Of a stretch of 64,000 bases of DNA, positions 58,036 through 64,000 are shown in pieces (positions within the stretch are counted from its first letter, which is position 1; every line of letters starts with the position of its first letter). The notes beneath the pieces were generated by a model. It ran no database searches, was not told the DNA's origin, and saw nothing but the letters and a program-made list of their open reading frames with translations. A program made the translations under genes and the position numbers. Where the stretch lies: positions 1 to 64,000 of the forward strand of contig CAJUCX010000008.1 in NCBI GenBank assembly GCA_910585195.1, read 5' to 3'. This stretch comes from an uncultured Christensenellaceae bacterium (GTDB taxonomy: Bacteria; Bacillota; Clostridia; Christensenellales; CAG-314).

Positions 58036-58521
58036 ATGGATAAAAAAGTAGCAAATTTGCTTAACGACCAAATCAACAAAGAATTGTATTCCGCATATTT
58101 GTATTTGGATTTTTCCAACTACTATGCAGAAGAAGGTCTTGAAGGATTTTCCAACTGGTATTACATACAGGCTCGCGAAGAACGCGAACACGCAGAAAAA
58201 ATCCTTAAATATTTGAAAGACAGCGGAGAAAAAGTTACGCTTGAAGCAATCGCAAAACCTGACAAAAAGTTGACTTCATTAAAGACACCTATCGAAGAGG
58301 CAAGCAAACACGAAAAATACGTAACAAGCCTTATTTACAACATTTATGAAGCGGCAAGCGTAGCAAAAGACTATCGCACAATGCACTTCCTTGACTGGTT
58401 TATCAACGAGCAAGGCGAAGAAGAAAGCACGGCAGAAAGCCTTGTAAAGAAATTTGAATTGTTCGGCAACGATGCAAAATCTCTTTACGAACTTGACAAA
58501 GAATTGCTTTCACGCAAATAA
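58036..58521 (+). CDS. ftnA: Non-heme ferritin
   Basis: A 161-aa four-helix ferritin storing iron in the cytoplasm. Ferroxidase ligands are visible: Glu in KELYSAYLYLDFSNYY, REEREHAEK (Glu, His), and the QGEEESTAESL segment. Length and motifs match bacterial FtnA. ACGGAGG start; closed by a 12-bp terminator. Confidence 0.94.
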   Translation: MDKKVANLLNDQINKELYSAYLYLDFSNYYAEEGLEGFSNWYYIQAREEREHAEKILKYLKDSGEKVTLEAIAKPDKKLTSLKTPIEEASKHEKYVTSLIYNIYEAASVAKDYRTMHFLDWFINEQGEEESTAESLVKKFELFGNDAKSLYELDKELLSRK

Positions 58522-58536
58522 TTTTAATTAAAACAA

Positions 58537-58573
58537 AAAAAACTCCGCAACGATTGCGTTGCGGAGTTTTTTA
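58537..58573. terminator. Terminator of the ferritin gene
   Basis: 12-bp stem AACTCCGCAACG/CGTTGCGGAGTT, loop ATTG, flanked by A and T runs; can work both ways. Confidence 0.9.
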
Positions 58574-58672
58574 TTATTAAAATATCGATATTATTTTTTT
58601 ATAAATTATTTTGAAGTAAACGTAATGCAAAACTTTATTGCTTTGCCATTTTATTAAAACGGTTTATAAATC

Positions 58673-59587
58673 TTATTTTACAAACCTACCGTAAACTTCC
58701 GATACGGATTCAAAATAGGCAAAGGTATCGGGATACGGTTTGATGATTCTTTGCAGTTCTGCAATTTGGCGTTTGCGAATTATGCATACAAGCATGCTTC
58801 TGCCTTCTTTGGAATACATCCCCTCTGCCGAAATCTTTGTAACGCCACGGTGCAATTTTGCCATTATTTCTTCCGCAAGTTTTTCAGGGTCATTGGTTAT
58901 TATTTCAAATTTATATGCCGTTTTGAAGCCCTGCAAAATTACGTCGCTTACTTTGCTTGTAAAGAACAACGAAACAAGCGCCAAAAGCACAGGGTCGAGT
59001 TTTGCGGTAAAACTTGCGCCTTGATTGTATACAAAGAAAGAAGCCACCACTACTATGCCGTCAAACACCGCCGTCAAGCCGCTTATGCTTAAATTGCTGT
59101 ATTTTTTATTTACTAACGTTGCCAATACCGTCATTCCGCCGGAAGTTCCGCAAGCACGCAGCATTATTACAAGCGCAACGCCAAACATAATGCCGCCTGC
59201 AACCGCAGCAAGCAAACCGCCGCTTTCAGGCACGTATTGATAAGGAGAAATCGCTTCGTTTATGGCAGGAATATCCATAAGTATCAACAACAGAGAACTA
59301 AACAGCATCGACGCAGTAGAAACTATTGCTTCCCTTTTGCCCAAAAAGAAAAAGGCAATAAAGAACAGCGGAATATTTATTGCAAACAACCACCAACCGG
59401 AGTTGATTTTCGTCAAATATTCCAACATAACGGCAATACCGTTTGTGCCGCCCGGCGCAAAATTGTTTGGCAAAACGAATATATAAATGCCTATGGCACG
59501 CAGTATGCCGGAAAATATAACAGGCAAAACAGAGTAAATCATTACTTTGCCTAAACTTTTCCAAAATTTTCTTGCTTTTTCTTTCAC
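58673..59587 (-). CDS. YitT family membrane protein (DUF161/DUF2179)
   Basis: A 304-aa protein: five or six TM helices (residues ~15-215) with the YitT motif LPNNFAPGGTNGIAVML and ACGTSGGMTVLATL, then a soluble DUF2179 domain (HRGVTKISAEGMYSKEGRSM then LVCIIRKRQ). GTG start behind AGAGAGAT. Transport function suspected, not established. Confidence 0.92.
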   Translation of the reverse strand: MKEKARKFWKSLGKVMIYSVLPVIFSGILRAIGIYIFVLPNNFAPGGTNGIAVMLEYLTKINSGWWLFAINIPLFFIAFFFLGKREAIVSTASMLFSSLLLILMDIPAINEAISPYQYVPESGGLLAAVAGGIMFGVALVIMLRACGTSGGMTVLATLVNKKYSNLSISGLTAVFDGIVVVASFFVYNQGASFTAKLDPVLLALVSLFFTSKVSDVILQGFKTAYKFEIITNDPEKLAEEIMAKLHRGVTKISAEGMYSKEGRSMLVCIIRKRQIAELQRIIKPYPDTFAYFESVSEVYGRFVK

Positions 59588-59743
59588 AGTGAATCTCTCT
59601 TACAAATATTTTATAAAAATTATAAAAATTTTAGCATAATAACAATAAATTGGCAATGGAATTTTTTAGGCGATTATTTAATCTGTATTATAATTTCCAT
59701 CAAATTTCATAGCTTATTACATAAAAATCAGGCAAAGTGTACC

Positions 59744-59770
59744 AAAAAAGTCAAGAGAAATCTCTTGACT
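59744..59770 (-). terminator. Terminator of tRNA-Thr(CGT)
   Basis: 9-bp stem AGTCAAGAG/CTCTTGACT directly after the tRNA on the minus strand, then TTTTTTGG. Confidence 0.88.
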
Positions 59771-59773
59771 AAA

Positions 59774-59849
59774 TGGAGCTGATGGGCGGATTCGAACCGC
59801 CGACCTATTCATTACGAGTGAATCGCTCTGCCAACTGAGCTACATCAGC
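59774..59849 (-). tRNA. tRNA-Thr(CGT)
   Basis: Acceptor GCTGATG/CATCAGC, anticodon stem ATTCA/TGAAT with loop CTCGTAA (anticodon CGT), T loop GGTTCGAATCC, encoded CCA. Confidence 0.95.
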
Positions 59850-60026
59850 AAATATGCATCAAATTAAGACACTGACATATTTATAGCACAACAAAATGTT
59901 TTAGTCAATTGATTTGCCCTTTTCAAATATAAACTGCATTAAAAATATCAGTCGTTGCTTTTTTCATAAACAACATTTTCACTCAAATTGTCGCTATGGA
60001 ATATGATAAAATAAGGAAGTGATTTT

Positions 60027-60215
60027 GTGTATTACGGCAATAGACATTACAGAAATAATTGCGATTGCGGTTTTGACCCGTGCAGACCGGAACCTCATTG
60101 CAGACCGCAAAAGCCTTGCAAACATTCTTCCAGGCAGCCGCATTGTTGCATAGAACTCAGATGTGAACCTTTCAGCGGCAGACCACCGGAAATTAAATTT
60201 GAAATTAAATTATAA
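60027..60215 (+). CDS. Cys/His-rich small protein, 62 aa
   Basis: A GTG-started frame behind AAGGAAGTG: NCDCGFDPCRPEPHCRPQKP then CKHSSRQPHCCIELRCEPFS. Eight Cys, many Arg/Pro; may bind metal. Has its own terminator, so it is likely real. Codon use fits the genome. Unrecognised; small spore-type or metal-binding protein are guesses only. Confidence 0.6.
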   Translation: MYYGNRHYRNNCDCGFDPCRPEPHCRPQKPCKHSSRQPHCCIELRCEPFSGRPPEIKFEIKL

Positions 60216-60243
60216 CAACTCGGTTTAACCGAGTTGTTTTTTT
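60214..60243 (+). terminator. Terminator of the Cys-rich mini-gene
   Basis: 12-bp stem AACAACTCGGTT/AACCGAGTTGTT, then six T. Confidence 0.88.
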
Positions 60244-60389
60244 GACATAAAATTTTATATTACAGTGATTTATTATTTTGAAATAAATTATCTCAAAAGT
60301 TTACTGACAAAATAAGTTACGTTGCGATATTTTTTTTAATAATTACTTTCAATATATTCTGCCGTTGTATCAGGCGATAGCTAATTTGT

Positions 60390-60869
60390 TTATTGCTCCT
60401 TAATTTTACATACGTCAATCCACTGTTTTGCCATAGAATACTCAAATAATTTGTCCAGACTTAATTCTATCGCAGAGTTACTGCTGCCGCAAGCGGGAAA
60501 CACGGTTTCAAACCGCTTTAACGACTCATCCAAAAATACTTGCGTGCCGTCGGGATTTGCAAACGGACAAACACCGCCGATTTGGTGCCCCGTAAAAACT
60601 TCCACTTCTTCGGCAAAAAGCATTTTTGCCTTATAACCGAAAAAACCTTTGAATTTGCCGTTGTCTACTTTTACATCCCCTGCCGCAACGATAAGTATGC
60701 ATTTATCTTCGTCGGGTACCTTAAATGACAGCGTCTTTGCTATTCTTGCAGGCTCCACGCCCAAAGCCTGTGCGGCAAGTTCAACAGTTGCGCTGGATTG
60801 ATTAAACTCCAACACGTTGCCGTCGACGCCGAATTTGCTTAAATATTGTTTTACTTTATCTATTGCCAT
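60390..60869 (-). CDS. YbaK/EbsC-type aminoacyl-tRNA deacylase
   Basis: A 159-aa protein of the YbaK/ProX editing fold that removes wrong amino acids from tRNA. Seen: LGVEPARIAKTLSFKVPDED (with the conserved Lys), VAAGDVKVDNGKFKG, and GHQIGGVCPFANP, the family signature loop. AAGGAG start. The exact tRNA substrate (often Cys-tRNAPro) is inferred. Confidence 0.9.
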   Translation of the reverse strand: MAIDKVKQYLSKFGVDGNVLEFNQSSATVELAAQALGVEPARIAKTLSFKVPDEDKCILIVAAGDVKVDNGKFKGFFGYKAKMLFAEEVEVFTGHQIGGVCPFANPDGTQVFLDESLKRFETVFPACGSSNSAIELSLDKLFEYSMAKQWIDVCKIKEQ

Positions 60870-60945
60870 AATATTCTCCTTATATTTGTAGAAACTATTT
60901 TAACACAAAACTTCAAATAATCAAAATTTTACAATAACACTGATA

Positions 60946-62421
60946 TCAGATTTTTAGAGACTTCGTCGCAAGATTTTTTACGAAAGCGGCGTCGTGTTCT
61001 ACAAACAGCATTGTGGCATTTGAGTTTTTTAGCAAGTCTTCGATTTGAATTCTCGAAATTACGTCAATATAATTAAGCGGCTCGTCCCAAATATATAAAT
61101 TTGCTTCTTCACACAGACTTTTTGCAATAAGCACTTTTTTCTTTTGCCCTGCGCTGAAACCGTCGATAGCGCTTTCGAATTGTTTTCTGTCAAAACCGAG
61201 TTTTATAAGCATTGTAAAAAACTTTGTTTGGTTTATGCCGTTTTCTCTTGCAAAGTCTGTGAGAGTACCGCACAACCAATCGTAGTTTTGGCTGACATAA
61301 GATAGTTTCAATCGCGCGCTTTTGTATATTGTACCGGTAAACTTTACGTCTTGCCCTGCAATTATTTTAAGCAGCGTAGACTTGCCGCTGCCGTTTCGAC
61401 CGCAGATAGCAACTTTATCTCCGTTTTCCACACAAAAACTAACGCCGTCAAATATCTTTTTATTTCCGTAAAAACCTGCCAGATTTTTTACTTCCAACAC
61501 GACTCCTTTATTTTCTCGCGCCGTCAAAAAGATTTCTTCCCGTTTGTCTACGTTTTGCAGTAATTTGGTCTTTTCTTCTATTGCTTTGGTCCGGCGCAAT
61601 TCTATCGCCTTACTGCGCTTTGCCATTTTTGCCGCCTTGTGCCCTATTGCACCCTTGTCGGGTCTTAAACCTGCAATGCGTGTGCCGTTTTTTGTGCTTT
61701 CTACCTTGTCGGACCACCTTTGAGTTTGCGCAACGCATTCTTCAAGACGCGCGATGTCTTTTTTTAACTTCTTATTTTGAGCCTGCTCGAAACTGTCCTG
61801 ATTTTGCTTATTGCACCACCAAGAAGAAAAATTGCCTTTTTGAACTTCTATGGTTTTTTTGTTTATTGAAATTATATGGTCTACGCAGTTGTCGATAAAT
61901 TCTCTGTCGTGAGAAACAACGATAAACCCTCTTTGTCGGCTTAAAAAATTTTGAACGCAAAGTCTGCTGTCAAAATCCAAATGGTTTGTCGGCTCGTCAA
62001 TCAATAAAAAGTTGCTGTCCTTAGTAAACAAAACCGCAAGCAAAATTTTTGTCTGCTGACCGCTTGAAAGCGTATCGAATTGCTGATACAAACAGTGTTC
62101 TTCTACGCTCAACTCGTTTAGATTTTTCATAACTTCCCAAAGTTCATAGTCGGGATAAACTTCCGACAAAACGTCAAGCGTCGTCGTATGTTTGTTTTTT
62201 AATTCATAAGGAAAATAGTCAAAGTTTACCCCGCAGGCAATTTTTACGCCGTAGTGAAATTTGCCCGAAAGCAAACGTAACAGAGTTGTTTTGCCCCTGC
62301 CGTTCCTGCCGATTAAACCGATTTTCCAATTAGTATCAAAAGAAAAACTTGCGTCTTCAAACACGTTTTCTCTTGCTCCGTCGTAAGCAAAAGTCAAATG
62401 CTGTATATTTATTTGTGCCAT
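60946..62421 (-). CDS. ABC-F ribosome-protection protein, Lsa-like
   Basis: A 491-aa ABC-F ATPase with two NBDs and no membrane domain. NBD1: Walker A GLIGRNGRGKTT, signature LSSGQQTK, Walker B FLLIDEPTNHLD. The linker (residues ~215-300) has the basic KAAKMAKRSKAIELRRTKAI. NBD2: Walker A GRNGSGKST, signature FSAGQKKK, then DEPLNYID. Length, FDTNWKIGLIGRNGRG and linker resemble the Lsa group that shields the ribosome from lincosamides, pleuromutilins and streptogramin A. Controlled by an attenuator at 62443-62603. Confidence 0.88.
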   Translation of the reverse strand: MAQINIQHLTFAYDGARENVFEDASFSFDTNWKIGLIGRNGRGKTTLLRLLSGKFHYGVKIACGVNFDYFPYELKNKHTTTLDVLSEVYPDYELWEVMKNLNELSVEEHCLYQQFDTLSSGQQTKILLAVLFTKDSNFLLIDEPTNHLDFDSRLCVQNFLSRQRGFIVVSHDREFIDNCVDHIISINKKTIEVQKGNFSSWWCNKQNQDSFEQAQNKKLKKDIARLEECVAQTQRWSDKVESTKNGTRIAGLRPDKGAIGHKAAKMAKRSKAIELRRTKAIEEKTKLLQNVDKREEIFLTARENKGVVLEVKNLAGFYGNKKIFDGVSFCVENGDKVAICGRNGSGKSTLLKIIAGQDVKFTGTIYKSARLKLSYVSQNYDWLCGTLTDFARENGINQTKFFTMLIKLGFDRKQFESAIDGFSAGQKKKVLIAKSLCEEANLYIWDEPLNYIDVISRIQIEDLLKNSNATMLFVEHDAAFVKNLATKSLKI

Positions 62422-62550
62422 AATATGCCTCCTGATAAAAAATAAACCGCAAGGAAATTTCCTTACGGCTTTTTTTTAGAATATTATTTAACTCTAATAA
62501 AAACTTGTTTCGATAACTTCCTTGCTTTGGCAACAAAAAAGAAATCGCAA

Positions 62551-62574
62551 TTATTTTACGTTTTTGTTGCGCAT
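62551..62574 (-). CDS. Second leader peptide MRNKNVK
   Basis: A 7-residue frame whose ATG overlaps the stop of the first leader peptide (TAATG), so re-initiation is possible. Very short, so support rests on placement. Confidence 0.4.
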   Translation of the reverse strand: MRNKNVK

Positions 62575-62603
62575 TATAAATTGTTAACAAAACAAATTTT
62601 CAT
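62574..62603 (-). CDS. Leader peptide MKICFVNNL
   Basis: A 9-residue frame behind a strong ribosome site (GGAGATAACG), about 150 bases upstream of the ABC-F gene and before a terminator, as in leaders of antibiotic-inducible ABC-F genes. Confidence 0.65.
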   Translation of the reverse strand: MKICFVNNL

Positions 62604-62654
62604 CGTTATCTCCTTTATTTGTCAAAAAAATTACTTGCTAACGCTGCGTAATTC

Positions 62655-62770
62655 TTTTTGGTCTGCGGTGTGCTACCGCACTGTTTTGTTTTGAAATAAG
62701 CGCGCATATGTCAAAACGGAATTGACGCGTAGCGGCTCTTTGTAACAAAAAACTTGCGGTTATTTTAAGA
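62655..62770. repeat. Structured repeat R5
   Basis: Shares TTTTTGGTCTGCGG and hairpin 0 (GCGG/CCGC) with R2, then TTTTGAAATAAGC...CAAAAC and GACGCGTAGCG with TCTTTGTAACAAAAAA. A second copy of this part lies at about 62905-62990 (hairpin GACGC-AGA-GCGTC). Confidence 0.7.
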
Positions 62771-62791
62771 TATTGCTACAAACTTAAATAC

Positions 62792-63003
62792 TTGGCTTGT
62801 AAATAAGTTTACTTATTTGCAAGCAAAATGCGCATTTTATGCGCCCCATAAATCAAAAGCGCAACCGACATAGTCGGAAATTTTCTTTTGCAAGTGATGT
62901 ACTTGCCGCACTGTTTTGTTTTGAAATAAGCACGCATATATCAAAACGGAATGGACGCAGAGCGTCTCTTTGTAACAAAAAAATTTCTCGTCGCAAACTT
63001 AAA
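62792..63003. repeat. Structured repeat R6 plus a second R5-like unit
   Basis: Hairpin A GCTTGTAAATAAG/CTTATTTGCAAGC; hairpin B GCGCAT-TTT-ATGCGC; module C CAAAAGCGCAA with nested CCGAC-ATA-GTCGG, right arm partly decayed; then the R5-like unit ending AAAAAAATTTCTCGTCGC, similar to the terminal sequence of R2. No gene is supported in 62604-63062. Confidence 0.72.
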
Positions 63004-63062
63004 TATGCCACTATGTAAACAATACTCTAAGTAAATGCACAAATGCGGAAATTTTTTTGAAT

Positions 63063-63137
63063 TGGAGCGGAGGACGGGAGTCGAACCCGCGGGAACCGGC
63101 TTGGGAAGCCGGCGCACTACCGTTATGCGACCTCCGC
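63063..63137 (-). tRNA. tRNA-Gly(CCC)
   Basis: Acceptor GCGGAGG/CCTCCGC, anticodon stem CCGGC/GCCGG with loop TTCCCAA (anticodon CCC), T loop GGTTCGACTCC, encoded CCA. Confidence 0.94.
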
Positions 63138-63159
63138 AAAGTGCCATATTATTTTAACA

Positions 63160-63200
63160 CAAAAAAAATAAAAGGCAAAGCAAATACTTTGCCTTTTATT
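63160..63200 (-). terminator. Terminator of the glutaredoxin-like gene
   Basis: 12-bp stem TAAAAGGCAAAG/CTTTGCCTTTTA with loop CAAATA; on the minus strand followed by TTTTTTTTG. Confidence 0.85.
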
Positions 63201-63219
63201 ATCGATTATTGCAAAGTTT

Positions 63220-63483
63220 TCAGCCTAATGCCGCGTCAAACATAGCTATAAGATTTTCCTTAGTGCAATTTTCGCCTTCGATATACTTCTTGCCGTCTAC
63301 GAACATACAAGGTATGTAATAATAATCGAATTTATCGGAAAAATCAGGATTTAGATTTTCATCCACCTTTCTTATGACTATGCCTTCATATTTTGCGTTT
63401 TCTTTTTTGATTTCTTCTATCAATTTGTCTGCCTGTTTGCAATGCGGACAAGTTGTCGTGTAAAAAAATAAAACGTCTTTCAT
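63220..63483 (-). CDS. Thioredoxin/glutaredoxin-like protein
   Basis: An 87-aa thioredoxin-fold protein: VLFFYTTTCPHCKQADKLIE with a CPHC active site, and YYYIPCMFVDGKKYIEG, where the cis-proline follows Ile. Cytoplasmic dithiol exchange likely. ACGGAGG start. Confidence 0.88.
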   Translation of the reverse strand: MKDVLFFYTTTCPHCKQADKLIEEIKKENAKYEGIVIRKVDENLNPDFSDKFDYYYIPCMFVDGKKYIEGENCTKENLIAMFDAALG

Positions 63484-63696
63484 AAAATTAACCTCCGTTT
63501 ATGCAACTGCGTTGCTTTTGAATATTATAGCAAACTGTTTTCAGTTTGGCAATAGCAAACTCGATTTTTTGTCAGCATAAACTAACAAATTGTTTGTTGC
63601 TTACAATAAATCTATGTGATATAATTATCATAAAATATGGTATAATATAATTTATAAATATATCAACTTTATTTTACTTTATTTAAGGAGAAAATT

Positions 63697-64000
63697 ATGT
63701 CGAGGCGAAGAGGCTGCCGCGGTTGCGGATGTTTTCTTTCAGTAATATTGATACTTGCGTTGTTGGTCGGCGGCGTATACGTAGTTTACACAAACACGTC
63801 CCCTTCTACTTTTGGATTGACCAACTTGGGCGGATTTGAACTCGGCGAATTGGCGGAATATAATTTCAGCGAAATCGTCGGGACTTTTAACGAACTTGCT
63901 ACACAGCCTAAAAAAGGAACTGTCGTTAAAGTAAATTATGACGACACGGTAAAAGCAGAAGCTCAAAAATCCTGGGGTATTGATGAAAACGGCGAAATTT
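63697..64000 (+). CDS. Membrane-anchored protein, truncated by the window end
   Basis: Starts behind AAGGAG. N-terminus MSRRRGCRGCGCFLS is basic and Cys-rich, then one TM helix (VILILALLVGGVYVVYT) and an outer part of which about 70 residues are seen. No family assigned; the 3' end lies outside the window. Confidence 0.65.
   Translation, partial: MSRRRGCRGCGCFLSVILILALLVGGVYVVYTNTSPSTFGLTNLGGFELGELAEYNFSEIVGTFNELATQPKKGTVVKVNYDDTVKAEAQKSWGIDENGEI

Larger units (their letters stand above)
62443..62603 (-). promoter_or_regulatory. Leader-peptide transcription attenuator of the ABC-F gene
   Basis: On the minus strand: SD AAAGGAGATAACG, leader peptide (62574-62603), overlapping second peptide, then a terminator stem CCGTAAGG-AAATTT-CCTTGCGG (62447-62468) with TTTATTTTTT, ending 22 bases before the ABC-F start. 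The U-G pair in the stem forms only in minus-strand RNA. Fits drug-dependent stalling and antitermination. Confidence 0.75.

Noticed and set aside
62357..62590. 77-aa frame upstream of the ABC-F gene
   Set aside because: Has no ribosome site and runs through the attenuator; the 9-residue leader in another frame has a strong site.

Overview
The window looks like a chromosome segment of a low-GC Firmicute, most likely an uncultured gut Clostridium-like anaerobe, carrying one integrated prophage. The host signs are RNase J, a DUF4364 protein, YitT, a FeoA-FeoA-FeoB iron operon, non-heme ferritin, strong AGGAGG ribosome sites and canonical TTGACA/TATAAT promoters. The genus cannot be named from sequence alone.

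Left chromosomal arm (1-23113). A tRNA wobble-uridine modification pair (trmR-trhP) lies downstream of rnjA, with serC-serA running divergently. Then come a DsbA/FrnE-like oxidoreductase and a TcyP-like symporter, two poorly known genes, tRNA-Leu(GAG), and an operon of an AbrB-type regulator, a zinc-ribbon-like protein and an ABC-2 exporter. The AbrB gene has a 12-base G tract in its ribosome site. A GNAT enzyme, a lipoprotein, the feo operon (with a 56-aa Cys-rich FeoB-associated protein), an amino-acid ABC importer operon and a lone purM follow. In the importer operon the binding protein looks circularly permuted and the ATPase has a large charged insertion.

Prophage (23114-57367). It sits in tRNA-Leu(CAG): a 17-bp copy of the tRNA 3' end recurs at 57351-57367 next to a tyrosine integrase. 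Read from the right, it holds integrase, a SIR2-domain probable defence protein, a double-HTH repressor with a leaderless promoter, and a divergent early operon (Cro-like, HTH, Sak4-like ATPase, PD-(D/E)XK-like nuclease, NinB-like protein, SSB, GIY-YIG, replication organizer, C5 methyltransferase). Then come regulators (a Spo0A-C-like protein and a sigma-4-like protein), terminase, portal, minor capsid, scaffold, capsid, connectors, tail, two adhesin-like fibres, and small membrane proteins. No tape measure and no endolysin were recognised. Three short promoter-hairpin-terminator units look like small RNA genes.

Right arm (57368-64000). A small membrane protein, ferritin, YitT, tRNA-Thr(CGT), a Cys-rich mini-protein, a YbaK-like deacylase, an Lsa-like ABC-F protein behind a leader-peptide attenuator, tRNA-Gly(CCC), a glutaredoxin-like protein and a truncated membrane-anchored protein.

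Across the chromosomal arms, but not seen in the prophage, is a family of intergenic elements made of three or four consecutive hairpins. Their stems differ between copies but remain paired, and one copy has long terminal inverted repeats. These elements, the sRNA-like units, the methyltransferase tail that is protein-like in two frames, the SIR2 gene and the ABC-F attenuator are the most interesting items.
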